A DNA stretch of 59,101 bases, taken from Microbacterium sp. RU1D. Lineage in GTDB: Bacteria; Actinomycetota; Actinomycetes; Actinomycetales; Microbacteriaceae. The notes under the pieces are model-generated. The model saw only the letters and a list, made by a program, of their open reading frames with translations, searched no databases and was not told the DNA's origin. Of this stretch, positions 33,501 through 43,037 are shown piece after piece (the stretch's first letter is position 1; each line of letters opens with the position of its first letter). The stretch covers positions 1 through 59,101 of the forward strand of contig NZ_FTPQ01000004.1 of assembly GCF_900156435.1 (NCBI RefSeq). Direction: 5' to 3'. The translations under genes and the position numbers were made by a program.

Positions 33501-33953
33501 TTAGATTGTCCAGCACTCTTTGACGGTGCCGGTGGTTGCCAGGGCGAGAGTCGGAACGCGCTCGGTGAAGGATCGAGTGGTCTCGGGGAAGGGGGCGTAC
33601 TCGACGACCCGCCACCCCACGACGCCGAAATCCTCGTCCAGGGCTTGGATGGCGCACGCGAACCGTGCGCCGGAGGGAGGGGTGGCTTGAAAGGACACCG
33701 TCACAGCCCGCTCATCGACGACGAGGTAGCCGGTCTCGGCGATGGAGATGTCGTCCAAGCTATTTTGAAGTGTGATCCAGACCAGGTAGGCAATGGCAGC
33801 CACCGCGAACACAGCAACACTGATCCAGAAAGCTCGGCGACGCCAGGGAAGCGAAGTGCGGCCGTATCGATCGTCGAGTTTCTTTTGCAGTGCCGTTCGC
33901 TGCGGTGCGGCGCGGCGCCTGCCGCCGCGCTTTGTAATGGCGCGTTTAGTCAC
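33501..33953 (-). CDS. DUF4307-family single-span membrane protein
   Basis: A 150-residue protein with a basic N-terminus including LDDRYGR, the typical start of DUF4307, one span at about 47-70, and an exported domain of about 80 residues with two cysteines (FACAIQ and KECW). The GTG overlaps the M23 peptidase stop (GTGA). Function unknown; the exported thiols could suit the redox setting. Confidence 0.78.
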   Translation of the reverse strand: MTKRAITKRGGRRRAAPQRTALQKKLDDRYGRTSLPWRRRAFWISVAVFAVAAIAYLVWITLQNSLDDISIAETGYLVVDERAVTVSFQATPPSGARFACAIQALDEDFGVVGWRVVEYAPFPETTRSFTERVPTLALATTGTVKECWTI

Positions 33954-34798
33954 TGAGCATTCGCTTCCAACCACGCCAGGGAATCCACGGTGACGTCGTT
34001 GACGGACACCTCGAAATGCAAGTGGTTTGCGGTGGAGCGGCCTGTGCTTCCGACGAGTCCGAGGAGTTGGCCCGCCTGCACTTCCTGGCCGCTGCCGACC
34101 TGCCGGGTGTTGTACTGCATGTGCGGGTAGACGGCCCGGATACGTTGGCCGTTGACGACGGACTCAACGGTGACAGCGACGCCGTAGGCGCCATAGCTCT
34201 CGCTCGAGACATCGACTGTCCCGGCCACGGACGCGTAGATTGGCGTGCCGCCCGCGGTCACCATGTCGGTGCCCATGTGCGCCCCGCCTCTTGCTCCGAA
34301 TTGGTCCGTGACTCTGAACGTCGAGGTCAATGGCCAGCGCACAACCCCGCTACCGGCGGCGAGGACGGGGACTGCGCGTTCAGCAGCGAAGGTGGTAGCG
34401 GGCCGAGCTGCGCGTGCTGCGGCGGCCGCGGCCGCCGCAGCCTCTCGCGCCTTTTTCTGATGAATTTCTTCCTGAGACGTCGCTGCGTAGCTCTGCCTGT
34501 CCAGGGGCGAAGCGGGGAGCGCGGAGGACACGGTGAATTGTTGTGAGTCGTCCGCAGCGGCTTGCTGCAAGGTCGGCTCGGAGTCCGTGACAGGTGAGGC
34601 CGCGTACGCCGGCAGCGCCAGAGGACACATGAGCGCCAGCGCCAACGCACTCGCAACAAGCGGGCGGGCGCGCATTGCGCGCGCGGCCTCAGGACCGTGG
34701 GAGCTCCGCGCCTCACGCATCCTGAACTCATCAGCGTGGCGCCGTTCCCTGCGCGTTAGAGGGCGTGACTGGTGTGTCGACCAAATCTCACTGCTCAT
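33950..34798 (-). CDS. Exported M23-family peptidoglycan peptidase
   Basis: A 282-residue protein. A twin-Arg-free signal peptide ends near ALPAYA (about residue 67), followed by an Ala-rich coiled segment, then an M23/LytM domain. Metal-binding motifs are HMGTD and HLHFEV, both intact. The ATG with AAGGAA upstream is preferred over an upstream frame that runs into copC. It sits between copC and the DUF4307 gene. Wall cleavage in a copper operon is unusual; it may open the wall for large surface complexes, but this is a guess. Confidence 0.85.
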   Translation of the reverse strand: MSSEIWSTHQSRPLTRRERRHADEFRMREARSSHGPEAARAMRARPLVASALALALMCPLALPAYAASPVTDSEPTLQQAAADDSQQFTVSSALPASPLDRQSYAATSQEEIHQKKAREAAAAAAAAARAARPATTFAAERAVPVLAAGSGVVRWPLTSTFRVTDQFGARGGAHMGTDMVTAGGTPIYASVAGTVDVSSESYGAYGVAVTVESVVNGQRIRAVYPHMQYNTRQVGSGQEVQAGQLLGLVGSTGRSTANHLHFEVSVNDVTVDSLAWLEANAQ

Positions 34799-34811
34799 TG
34801 ACGGTGTTCCT

Positions 34812-35477
34812 TCACTGCCCCACCTGCTGCTGTCGTCGACGCCGTCCGGACGAGAAAAGCACAAGCGCCGCCGCGCCCAGAATGACGACAGCGACGCCAG
34901 TCACTAACAGCGGAAGACCGATTCCGCTCCGTGGCTCTTCGACCTCCGCCACGGCGTCTGCTGTCGCGCTTTGTTCTGGTGTCGACGAGATGGCCGGGCT
35001 CTGCTCAGATGAGGAGGGGGCACCCGTGGTTGCAGAGGGGTCCGGTTCGGCGGACGCCGTGGGCGTTACGGGAGCGTCAACCGTGAACGCGTACTCACCG
35101 CTGATGGGGTGACCGTCGCTGGAGACCACGCGCCATCGCACCGTGACTACGCCTGGAGACGTGACTGGCTTCACTGCCTGGGTCACCGTCGTGTCAGCGA
35201 CGACCGGAGGCGTCAGTGCAACGTTCGCTCCTGAGGAGTCAATCACTTCGACCGCGATGGCGCTGGAGGCGTCGAAGACCTCCCCGCTGTATGTCATTGA
35301 CACCTCAGCGGGCGTCGCTGAGACGACTGAGTCCGCTGCTGGGGAGGACTGGACCAAAGCGTCGTGAGCACGAGCCGGCGGCGAACCGGGTAGAACGAAC
35401 ATCAGGGATAGTGCCGTCACGGCAATGCCGGCGGCTGCGAACCAGCGAGGCGAACGGGGGGCGAAAAGTGTGTGCAT
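34812..35477 (-). CDS. copC: CopC-type copper-binding protein
   Basis: A 221-residue exported protein. The signal peptide should be cut after ARA, leaving histidine as residue 1 of the mature chain, as in Cu(II)-binding CopC. The domain has YSGEVFDASSAIAVEV and SSDGHPISGEYAF, which supplies the Asp and second His ligands. A Ser/Pro/Thr linker and one C-terminal span then an RRRR tail anchor it. It heads the operon that ends with copD. Confidence 0.92.
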   Translation of the reverse strand: MHTLFAPRSPRWFAAAGIAVTALSLMFVLPGSPPARAHDALVQSSPAADSVVSATPAEVSMTYSGEVFDASSAIAVEVIDSSGANVALTPPVVADTTVTQAVKPVTSPGVVTVRWRVVSSDGHPISGEYAFTVDAPVTPTASAEPDPSATTGAPSSSEQSPAISSTPEQSATADAVAEVEEPRSGIGLPLLVTGVAVVILGAAALVLFSSGRRRRQQQVGQ

Positions 35478-35664
35478 GGCGTCTTTCAGTGGGACTGCGG
35501 CGCCCGGGGATTGGGCGCCCACGGCAGTCGTCGAGCGTCGGATCAGAAACGCTCCGAGTGCACCTGTACGGCCGCGCCCGAAGGGGTGGGAAGTTGCGTT
35601 CGACTACAACTTCGTTGGCGTCAGATCAGCCGAGAAGGTGTGATTTTCGGAGCCCCGGTACGGG

Positions 35665-36105
35665 TCAGGTCCGTGAGAGAGACAGTTCGGTCAAGCTCAG
35701 CGTCGTGGTGTGTGAGCGGACGGTACGTAAAACGTGAGGCTGATCGCGTCGAGGTGAGCGGATGACATTGAGATTCGACCGCATGAGACGGAAGCGATGC
35801 TCCAGCAGCATTCCCGCCACACACACGCCTACCAGGCATAGCGCTACGGCCGCCGCTGGGAGAGCCTGCGTCAGGCTGTTGACAACGTCACCGGCGGGCT
35901 CATCGAGGACTGTTCGACTACCTTGATCGCTCTCCCACGTGTGGGTCGCGGACGCCGCATCGGAGGTCGTGGAAGCATCAGAGTGGCTGCTTGACCATAC
36001 AGCGAGCAGACACATCAAGATTAGGACGAGGCTGGCGATGATCCTCATTCTCACGACGGAGGCGGTACTGGCCCCAAGTGGGGCGCGTCCCGTGCTTACC
36101 GGCAT
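35665..36105 (-). CDS. DUF6153-family membrane protein, copy 2
   Basis: A 146-residue protein with spans at about 20-38 and 85-102 and an exported loop containing His residues. The C-terminus ends in LTELSLSRT, like the other two copies. Start is uncertain: the first ATG gives a 19-residue cytoplasmic head similar in length to copy 3; an internal ATG (MRIIASL) is possible. It lies alone between the lnt block and the copC operon. Confidence 0.65.
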   Translation of the reverse strand: MPVSTGRAPLGASTASVVRMRIIASLVLILMCLLAVWSSSHSDASTTSDAASATHTWESDQGSRTVLDEPAGDVVNSLTQALPAAAVALCLVGVCVAGMLLEHRFRLMRSNLNVIRSPRRDQPHVLRTVRSHTTTLSLTELSLSRT

Positions 36106-36226
36106 CGCAGCGATGGTACCAATCCGAACTGGCCGTCACAGCCAAGCCGGGGCAGCCTGGCATCGGAGGCCAAGCGTGCGCTGCTCGCGCGGGGTGCGCG
36201 ATGCGGTCTGCCGTTTGTCCAGCTCA

Positions 36227-37792
36227 TCACCGTTTCCGCGCACGAACGTGGATGCGCAGACGAACGCACAACAGCACACCGGCCGATGCAACGACCATTG
36301 CAATTTCGATGGTGGGGCTGAGCCAGCTCGCCGGCGTGATCCCCGCCCGTAGCGGCACCTCGCTCACTCGGCCAGCGGCCGTGTCCACCCCGATGGTCTC
36401 TTCGGTCGACCCATCGGGGTTGATCACTTGGCTTGTTCCCACGGTGGAGACGTTGACCACTGCGCGCCCGGTTTCGATGGCTCGCATTCGCGCGATGGCG
36501 AGCTGCTGCACGTTCTCGTCTGTTCCGCGGAAGTCGGCGTTGTTTGTCTGGAAGATGTAGACCTGCGCGCCTTGCCGTGCTGCATCGAAGATCACGTCGT
36601 CGTAGATGACGTCGAAACAGATCGCCAGCCCGACGCGGGTGCCTCCTATATCCATCACTGGCGCCGATCTGCCTGGGGTGTACTCCCTCTGGATCAGACT
36701 GACAAGGTCAGGTGCGAGACGTTCAAACAGCCACCGGTCGGGCACGTATTCGCCGAACGGGACGGGGTTGAGTTTGTCGTAGCTCTGCTCGCTACCGTCC
36801 GTCGTCCACAGCATGGTTGAGTTGAACGTTTGCTCGCCTCTCGTGGTTGCGGCGTTCATTAGGAGCGGGGCACCGTACGCGGCGGAGATTTCACTCAGCA
36901 CTCGACGTGTGGGTTCTGAAGACGCCGGGTCGATGTCCACGGAGCCCTCTGGCCAGGCGAGCACGTCCATCTGCTGGCCCCGAATCGTTTTCGATGTTGA
37001 TGCTTGGGCTCGGAGCATGTCGCCTTCGTTGCGGTCGTCGAAATAGCCTGCCGGCCCGTTGCCTTGGACCCACCCGACGGTGAACGTTCCGATACTCCGG
37101 GTGGCGTACTGGGGTGTGACCGCCATGAGCAGGACTCCCACGAGCGCCGGCACGCCGGCACGCAGAGTGCGACGCCCCGGTCTGAGGGCCTGCACGAGGG
37201 CGGCGCACACGCCCACGACGAGGAAGGTCACACCCGTCGTTCCCACCCAGGACGCCACTTCAGGAAATGGTCCCGACACTTGCGTCATTCCTACCCGTGC
37301 CCAGGGGAAGCCCGAGTACGGCCACATTCCGACAAGTACTTCCCGCGCGGCCCACAGGGCTGCTACCAGCGCGGGGATACCCAGCAGGTCTAAGGCCCCG
37401 CCGAGCCTACGTACCTTCACCCAACGGTAGGTGAGGGTGATGGTTATGCTGCTGACACCGATCAGGACTGTCTGCAGGGCGCTGAGGGCCAACCAGGGCA
37501 CTGGTCCGAGGAATTGCGCCACCCATACGAGGTGGGCAAGGTTGAACACGGCCCCGAAGACGCAACCCACGACGAAGGAAGCGAGCGTGCCTCTTCCGAG
37601 GAGAGCCGCGAGCAGGATCGTCACGCTCACGAAAGCAAGCGGCCACCATCCGAGGTCCGGTGTGGCCGCATCCATCAGCAACCCCGCCGCTGCCGCCAAG
37701 GGCAACGCCGCCGTCACGGGCAAGGAATCCGTGCCGCTGGTCCACATAGAGGGCATGCGCAGCGCGCCGGTTGCCCCTCGAAGTGCTGTCAT
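36227..37792 (-). CDS. lnt: Apolipoprotein N-acyltransferase
   Basis: A 521-residue enzyme that adds the third acyl chain to lipoproteins. About seven N-terminal spans are followed by the nitrilase-type domain. The catalytic triad is visible: Glu in AWPEGS (about 281), Lys in YDKLNPVPFGEY (about 339) and Cys in LAICFDVIYDD (about 391). A final span anchors the end. The ATG overlaps the ctaG stop (ATGA). Two lspA genes are on the same plasmid. Confidence 0.93.
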   Translation of the reverse strand: MTALRGATGALRMPSMWTSGTDSLPVTAALPLAAAAGLLMDAATPDLGWWPLAFVSVTILLAALLGRGTLASFVVGCVFGAVFNLAHLVWVAQFLGPVPWLALSALQTVLIGVSSITITLTYRWVKVRRLGGALDLLGIPALVAALWAAREVLVGMWPYSGFPWARVGMTQVSGPFPEVASWVGTTGVTFLVVGVCAALVQALRPGRRTLRAGVPALVGVLLMAVTPQYATRSIGTFTVGWVQGNGPAGYFDDRNEGDMLRAQASTSKTIRGQQMDVLAWPEGSVDIDPASSEPTRRVLSEISAAYGAPLLMNAATTRGEQTFNSTMLWTTDGSEQSYDKLNPVPFGEYVPDRWLFERLAPDLVSLIQREYTPGRSAPVMDIGGTRVGLAICFDVIYDDVIFDAARQGAQVYIFQTNNADFRGTDENVQQLAIARMRAIETGRAVVNVSTVGTSQVINPDGSTEETIGVDTAAGRVSEVPLRAGITPASWLSPTIEIAMVVASAGVLLCVRLRIHVRARKR

Positions 37793-38715
37793 GCGGACCC
37801 GCCTTTCTCTAGACGGCGCAGGTACTCGTTGTACTCGTCGAGCTCTGGATCCCCGTGCGCGTCCGCCCATCTGCTTGCGGCGGCGTCACGAACGGAGTCG
37901 TGCCGGAACCACCGGTGCATCACGATCAGGATCATGATGAGTGTGGGCGCCTCGCCATAGGACCATGCAAGACCGCCGGCTACGCGTTGGTCCTCGATGG
38001 GGTCGATCCCTAGGGCAATGGTCGATTCAGCGAATGTTCCTACTACCAGACTGGTCGCCATCATGAGGAACACCCCGAAGAAGGCGTGCAACGCTGCCTC
38101 AGCGAAAAGGTCGAGTGCCCGTCCTCCGTGGCTCATGCGGACCGGTAGTGGATCTGTGGAGAGCACCGGGATGGTGAACAGGATCCCGCTGATCAGGAAC
38201 GCCGATTCTAAGGCGGTGTGACCGCCGGGGAGGGCTAGGACGGGATCGAGCAGATCTGCGATGTACAGGCCGTAGAAGGCCGCGAGGTAGGCGGGTAATG
38301 CGACCCAGGGGCTTAGGGCCCATCTTGACCCTCGCCACCGCAACGCGCCGTGCGCCACTTTGAGGACACTTTTTCCGACGCCGCGGTGCGGGGTGGCACG
38401 CAGCAGAAGGGTTCCCGGGGAACCGAGCACGAGCAGCGGTGGGATGGCCATCATCAATGTCAGCTGCTGAAACATGAACACCGAAAGCAGGGCTTTGCCG
38501 TAGTCCTCTACAGCGAGGCCGGTGACGGCGGCGAGGGCTGCGCAGCCGGAGACGAAGCTCACCGTGCGCAACACCGACCACCGTCGATGCTGCCGCCACA
38601 GACGCAGCGCCCCGAGGAGGTAGATGGTGGCCATCACCGTTGCGGCGCCCGGCAAAAGGGTAAAGGGGTGCGCTGCGGGCAGCAGGTAGTCGCCAAGGTC
38701 GAGGGGGGCGTTCAT
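37789..38715 (-). CDS. ctaG: Cytochrome c oxidase assembly protein, caa3 CtaG type
   Basis: A 308-residue membrane protein with seven spans. MFQQLTLMMAIPPLLVLGSP and the LHAFFGVFLMMATSLV helix mark the caa3_CtaG family. It probably delivers or stores copper at the membrane for oxidase assembly. A second CtaG domain is fused to CopD at 30.6 kb. The acidic C-terminal tail is cytoplasmic. It begins ten bases after resB. Confidence 0.87.
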   Translation of the reverse strand: MNAPLDLGDYLLPAAHPFTLLPGAATVMATIYLLGALRLWRQHRRWSVLRTVSFVSGCAALAAVTGLAVEDYGKALLSVFMFQQLTLMMAIPPLLVLGSPGTLLLRATPHRGVGKSVLKVAHGALRWRGSRWALSPWVALPAYLAAFYGLYIADLLDPVLALPGGHTALESAFLISGILFTIPVLSTDPLPVRMSHGGRALDLFAEAALHAFFGVFLMMATSLVVGTFAESTIALGIDPIEDQRVAGGLAWSYGEAPTLIMILIVMHRWFRHDSVRDAAASRWADAHGDPELDEYNEYLRRLEKGGSA

Positions 38716-38725
38716 AGCTGTGGAC

Positions 38726-40414
38726 CTATCGTGGCTGCGCGGCCGTATTCGCCCGCTCACACACTTCTGTGTGAGCCTCCGCTAGGTGCTGGACCGCGCG
38801 GGCAAGCCCCGGGTCGTCTCCTCGGGCGAGGGCGGCGTACTCCACGTGGATCGTCGAGTCGGTTGTGGTCGCCGAGTGGTGGACTTTCACCCAGATTCGG
38901 CGGCGAGGTATGAGAAGTCCGGTGAACAGCCCGACGCAGGCCAGCACAGAGAACGCGAGGACCCAGCCGCTGCTGGGGTCGCGTTGGATCTGCAGGGACG
39001 CGAACCGTTTCACCGGAGCACCGTCGGCTTCCTCCCAGGTGATGGTGCCCCACCCGTTGGGCAGCGCACCGGTGGTACCGGGCCTGAGTTCAATGGATTC
39101 CTGTCCGGTGTTGCCGCCGGTGAGCTGGGTGAGTTGGTCAACTTCCAGGGCGTAGACGGAACGGGGGGTTCCATCGTCGATGCCCAGGTCGCCTGCGAAT
39201 GCGTTGAGGGTGATGACGGGGTTGATTACGTCGGGGTAGATCGAGGTGGCGGCACCTGAGGGCAAGGTGTCCTGTGTGGGGTAGAAAAAGCCGATCAGCC
39301 CGAGCTGCTGCGGCAAGCCATCCGGAACTTTCACGACGCCTAGTGAGGTCATGTTGGAGTCTTGCGGGAGGAAGGGTAGTGAGTCGCTATAAACGATCTG
39401 ACCTTCCGCGTCACGGATGGTGAGGGTAGGCGCGTAACCGTTTCCGAGGAGATGGATGCGGTCGGTCCCTACAGTGATGGGGTAGTTGACGACCACCCGC
39501 TCGGTTCGGTCGTCTGCTCCGGGGGATCTGATCGTGACGTTGGCGGCGAAGTCGCCCGCTTGCCCACCGCCAGGGGAGCCTGCTGGCTGGTAGGTGACGT
39601 CGAAACGGTCCAGCGTGAGGGAGTACGGCGTCAGGTTGGATCCGTCCGCGAAACGGCCGGGGTCGAAGGAGGAGAAGTCGCTGAGGGTGTTGACGAAGGT
39701 TGTCCCCTCCACCACGACGCGCTGGCCGGTGTAGGCGAACGCCTTGCCGACGACGACGGAGACGAGCACGCCGACCAGGGCGATGTGAAAGAGCAGGTTG
39801 CCGGTCTCGCGGAGGTACCCGCGTTCGGCCGAAACGGAGGTCCACCCCTTCCCGTCGTAGCGGCGGACGCGATAGCGACGCCGGGCGAGTTCTGTTTCGG
39901 CAAGATCCAAAGCTGCCGCGGGGGTGAGATGCTCGCCGGGGATGGCTCGCTCGAGGTGTTCGGGGAGTCGAGCGAACCGGATGGGTGTGCGCGGCGGTTG
40001 TCCTTTGAGAGCGCGGTAGTGGTGTTTCGCCCGCGGGATGACGCACCCGATGAGGGATACGAACAGCAGCAGATAAATGGACGAGAACCAGGGCGAGTAG
40101 TAAACGTCGAACAATCCGACGGCGTCGAGGAACGGGAACCACTCGGGGTTGTTGCGCTCCCATTGGATGACGCCGTTGGGGTCGGCGCCTCGTTGAGGAA
40201 ACAGTGAGCCGGGTACTGCGGCCAGGGCGAGGGAGAGCAGGAGGATGAGCGCGGTGCGCATGCTGGTGAGCTGGCGCCATGTCCAGCGGAGCCACCCTTT
40301 GCCATCCAGCTTTACCTGTGGGCCGTCTTGATCGTTCGGGGCCCCGTCAGGATGGTCCGCCGGCCGCCGCGGGTCTGAATCGACGTGGCGGGTATCAGAG
40401 CGGGAGGGGGACAT
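38726..40414 (-). CDS. resB: System II cytochrome c maturation protein ResB
   Basis: A 562-residue protein with three N-terminal spans (about 52-70, 108-125, 205-228), a large exported domain of about 220 residues, and a last span near 490-510. This is the usual ResB/Ccs1 plan; it pairs with ResC to present haem and apocytochrome. The ATG overlaps the ccdA stop by 20 bases and has AGGTGG six bases upstream. Confidence 0.92.
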   Translation of the reverse strand: MSPSRSDTRHVDSDPRRPADHPDGAPNDQDGPQVKLDGKGWLRWTWRQLTSMRTALILLLSLALAAVPGSLFPQRGADPNGVIQWERNNPEWFPFLDAVGLFDVYYSPWFSSIYLLLFVSLIGCVIPRAKHHYRALKGQPPRTPIRFARLPEHLERAIPGEHLTPAAALDLAETELARRRYRVRRYDGKGWTSVSAERGYLRETGNLLFHIALVGVLVSVVVGKAFAYTGQRVVVEGTTFVNTLSDFSSFDPGRFADGSNLTPYSLTLDRFDVTYQPAGSPGGGQAGDFAANVTIRSPGADDRTERVVVNYPITVGTDRIHLLGNGYAPTLTIRDAEGQIVYSDSLPFLPQDSNMTSLGVVKVPDGLPQQLGLIGFFYPTQDTLPSGAATSIYPDVINPVITLNAFAGDLGIDDGTPRSVYALEVDQLTQLTGGNTGQESIELRPGTTGALPNGWGTITWEEADGAPVKRFASLQIQRDPSSGWVLAFSVLACVGLFTGLLIPRRRIWVKVHHSATTTDSTIHVEYAALARGDDPGLARAVQHLAEAHTEVCERANTAAQPR

Positions 40415-41162
40415 TGATTACCACCTGTTGCAGAAGTGACATGAGCGAGGTCCACACGCCCGTCACCATGAGCAGCCCGAGCAGGATGAGCACGGCGCCT
40501 CCGATGAGGTTGAGTGTGCGGATGTGAGTGCGGAGGACTGTGACGGACCGCGCAGCCCACCCCCATCCGAGCGCCAGTACGAGGAAGGGCACTCCGAGGC
40601 CGAGTGAGTAAGACAGACCGAGGAGCCCGGCTCGGGCGGGGTCACCAAGGTTCCACGACACGGACAGGATTGCTGCGAGTGTGGGGCCAATGCACGGTGT
40701 CCAGCCGACACCAAGTGAGAACCCGAGAAGCGGAGCGCCGACGAGCCCGGCTCGACGACGGAGGGTCGGACGCATGCCACGCTGTCCAAGCCGGATTGCG
40801 CCTGTGAAGACCAGCCCCAGGACGATGTTCACAATGCCGAAGACGCGGGTAAGGAGATCGGCGTAGCGCGAGAGCGCCACCCCGAAGAATCCCCCCAAGA
40901 CGGTCACGGCGACGAAGACCACAGTAAATCCGGCGATGAAGAGCAGGACGCCTGCTACGAGCCGCGGGCGTGTGGTGACCGTCGTCGCACCGTCTCCTCC
41001 GGTTGTGGAGGTGGGAGGGGCGGCCACACCGCCGAGGTACCCGAGGTAGCCGGGCACCAGCGGTAGGACACAGGGCGATAGGAAGGAGATGAGACCGGCG
41101 ACCAGGGCGAGGGGGATGGCAAGCCAGAGTGCGCCGTCGACGACGAGCGCCCCGGCGCTCAT
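40395..41162 (-). CDS. ccdA: CcdA-type thiol-disulfide transporter
   Basis: A 255-residue membrane protein with six spans. The two redox cysteines are in SPCVLPLVPGYLGYL and GWTPCIGPTL. CcdA carries electrons across the membrane to keep TlpA/ResA-like proteins reduced. The ATG overlaps the stop of the tlpA-like gene (ATGA), so the two are made together. Confidence 0.94.
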   Translation of the reverse strand: MSAGALVVDGALWLAIPLALVAGLISFLSPCVLPLVPGYLGYLGGVAAPPTSTTGGDGATTVTTRPRLVAGVLLFIAGFTVVFVAVTVLGGFFGVALSRYADLLTRVFGIVNIVLGLVFTGAIRLGQRGMRPTLRRRAGLVGAPLLGFSLGVGWTPCIGPTLAAILSVSWNLGDPARAGLLGLSYSLGLGVPFLVLALGWGWAARSVTVLRTHIRTLNLIGGAVLILLGLLMVTGVWTSLMSLLQQVVINVPLPL

Positions 41163-41746
41163 GGTCTCTCCGCCAGCGTGTCCGCGACGATGGTGGACAG
41201 GATGGACGCGCTGGGAAGTTGGCCGATGATGCGGGCGGCGAGGCGACCCTGGCGGTCCATTACGAGCGTTGTGGGTGTGGCCTGGATCGGGGTGAGTTGC
41301 GCGAAGGCGAGTTTCACCTGACCGTCATTGACGTCGATGACGCTGGGATAGGTGACGTTGTTCTCGCGCGCGAAAGAGAGTGCTGTCTCAGCTTGGTCGT
41401 AGGTGTTCACTCCGAGGAAGTCGACTTCCTCGTTCTGGAAGCGCAGAAAGACCTCCTCGAGCATGGGAGCCTCGACGATGCACGGTCCGCAGGCGGCGTA
41501 CCAGAAGTTCACCACGAGCACCTCACCTCGGTAGTCGTCGCTGGTGACGGTTTCACCGGTTTCGATGACGCCTTCGAACTGAACGGGTTCGCCTCTGTCC
41601 GACGGGGCAATCTCGGCCACTTGGAAATTCCCATCGGAGAACGATGCGCCCGCGCCGGCGTCCGTTGTTTGGGTCGTGGCGGTGCAACCGCTCATCACGC
41701 CGACGATGATGAGCGCCGTGCCGAGGGCGAGGAGTTTGCGATTCAT
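41159..41746 (-). CDS. TlpA/ResA-like thioredoxin lipoprotein
   Basis: A 195-residue protein with a lipoprotein signal ending in MSGC (about residue 21) and a redoxin domain with ACGPC at about 84-88 and the cis-proline region TPTTLV. It probably reduces the haem-binding cysteines of cytochromes or other exported thiols, using electrons from CcdA. As a lipoprotein it is a substrate of the lspA and lnt genes in the same block. Its ATG overlaps the DUF6804 stop. Confidence 0.92.
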   Translation of the reverse strand: MNRKLLALGTALIIVGVMSGCTATTQTTDAGAGASFSDGNFQVAEIAPSDRGEPVQFEGVIETGETVTSDDYRGEVLVVNFWYAACGPCIVEAPMLEEVFLRFQNEEVDFLGVNTYDQAETALSFARENNVTYPSVIDVNDGQVKLAFAQLTPIQATPTTLVMDRQGRLAARIIGQLPSASILSTIVADTLAERP

Positions 41747-42075
41747 GCCCGCTCCCTCTTGATGATGGCTCCCGCGACAAGGAAGACGACTGCGGCTGCG
41801 GGTTGCGCCGCGGTCCAGACAACACCTTCAGCGGGGATGGGGAGCACCGGGTTCCATGCCACCGCGATCACAGCAAACACCGGCACCCACCACAGCTGCC
41901 GCTCCTGGTAGGCGAACGAGGCGACGATGAGCGCCAAGATTGCCACGATGAAGCGCACAAGCGTGAACCAGCCGCTGTCCAGCAGCGCTGGCGCCACGAA
42001 CAGGGCGGCTGCGGCGATCAGACCGGGGGCGAGGGCGTTTCGTTGATACCGAGATGGCGTCTTGGTCTTTTTCAT
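41743..42075 (-). CDS. DUF6804-like small membrane protein
   Basis: A 110-residue protein with four likely spans and few charged residues. The QERQLWWVPVFAVIAVAWNPVLP segment fits DUF6804 as I recall it. The ATG overlaps the lspA stop, and the stop overlaps the tlpA-like start, so it is embedded in the operon. Function unknown. Confidence 0.72.
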   Translation of the reverse strand: MKKTKTPSRYQRNALAPGLIAAAALFVAPALLDSGWFTLVRFIVAILALIVASFAYQERQLWWVPVFAVIAVAWNPVLPIPAEGVVWTAAQPAAAVVFLVAGAIIKRERA

Positions 42076-42614
42076 TGCTTGTCCTCCGGGGGAACCCCGA
42101 ACGTGGGTGGTGTGGCAGGCGCGACCTTGGTGCCACTGTGGGCGCGTTGGCGGAGCATCAGCATCACTGCAACCGCTATCGCTCCAGCGGCGAGGAAGAC
42201 GTCTGCCAAGTTGCCGATGAACAGACGCCCGTATGCAAGGAAGTCGGTGACGTGGCCGATTGCGAATCCTGGCGGCGACATGAAACGGTCGATGAGGTTG
42301 CCGACAGCTCCACCGAGGAATAGCCCCACACCACCCGCCCATCCCACCGTTCGCGCGCGGGCCGCCAGGACGAAAAGCCCGGCAACGGCTGCCACGCCTA
42401 TCAAGGTGAGAACCCAGGTCATGCCCGAGCCCGTTCCCAGCACCGCGCCGGGGTTGAAGGCGAGTTGCAGACCGAATGCGTCCCCAATAATGGGCACCCG
42501 TCTCCCGTCGGCAAGCGCAGTCAGGGCGATGGCTTTACTGAACTGGTCTATCAACACCGCGGCCGCTGCCACCATGCAGGCGACGGCGAACGGCCGCGTC
42601 TTCTCAGCGGTCAC
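42072..42614 (-). CDS. lspA: Lipoprotein signal peptidase (LspA), copy 2
   Basis: A 180-residue aspartic membrane peptidase. The catalytic aspartates are in GNLIDRF and NLADVF, with the N-terminal FNPGAVLG motif. It is quite different in sequence from copy 1 at 21 kb, so the two have separate origins. Its neighbours include a thioredoxin lipoprotein, and lnt lies further down the same block, so it probably processes the lipoproteins of this block. Confidence 0.93.
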   Translation of the reverse strand: MTAEKTRPFAVACMVAAAAVLIDQFSKAIALTALADGRRVPIIGDAFGLQLAFNPGAVLGTGSGMTWVLTLIGVAAVAGLFVLAARARTVGWAGGVGLFLGGAVGNLIDRFMSPPGFAIGHVTDFLAYGRLFIGNLADVFLAAGAIAVAVMLMLRQRAHSGTKVAPATPPTFGVPPEDKQ

Positions 42615-43029
42615 CTTCTTGGCCCTTCCGGAGGTGGCGGGTTCGCCGCGCTGTGACCAGAAGCGTGACCAGCGCTCCGCCGAGAATCATCGCCACCGCG
42701 GAGACTCCCAGCACGGGAGCGACCTCGCCACCGCCGGTGGGCACTCCTCGACCGTCCGCGCGTGGGGTGGCCGTGGAATGAGGATGGGTCTGGTGCCCAG
42801 GTGATGGAGTCTCGGAGCTCGTTACGGTGGTTCCTGAACGTTCGACGCTCAGAGGCGCAGTGGTGAAGCTGACATCCATGGCCGAGCTCAGCGCCGGGGC
42901 CACGACAGCAAAGGTCGGCGCGGCGGGTCCTGCAACGATGAGGGCGGCGCTAAGAGCGACAGTGGCGCACAGCGTCACCGTGACCTGCGTTGCGCGATGG
43001 CGAGGTCTGGATACGAGGAAGAATCTCAT
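42604..43029 (-). CDS. Exported protein with C-terminal membrane anchor
   Basis: A 141-residue protein with a signal peptide (about 15-41), an exported segment rich in Ser, Thr, Pro and a few His (about 42-100), then a single span and a basic tail (RRTRHLRKGQ). The plan resembles the CopC C-terminal anchor and small DUF-type copper proteins, but no family was recognised. It overlaps lspA by 11 bases. Confidence 0.65.
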   Translation of the reverse strand: MRFFLVSRPRHRATQVTVTLCATVALSAALIVAGPAAPTFAVVAPALSSAMDVSFTTAPLSVERSGTTVTSSETPSPGHQTHPHSTATPRADGRGVPTGGGEVAPVLGVSAVAMILGGALVTLLVTARRTRHLRKGQEGDR

Positions 43030-43037
43030 TGGTCTTT

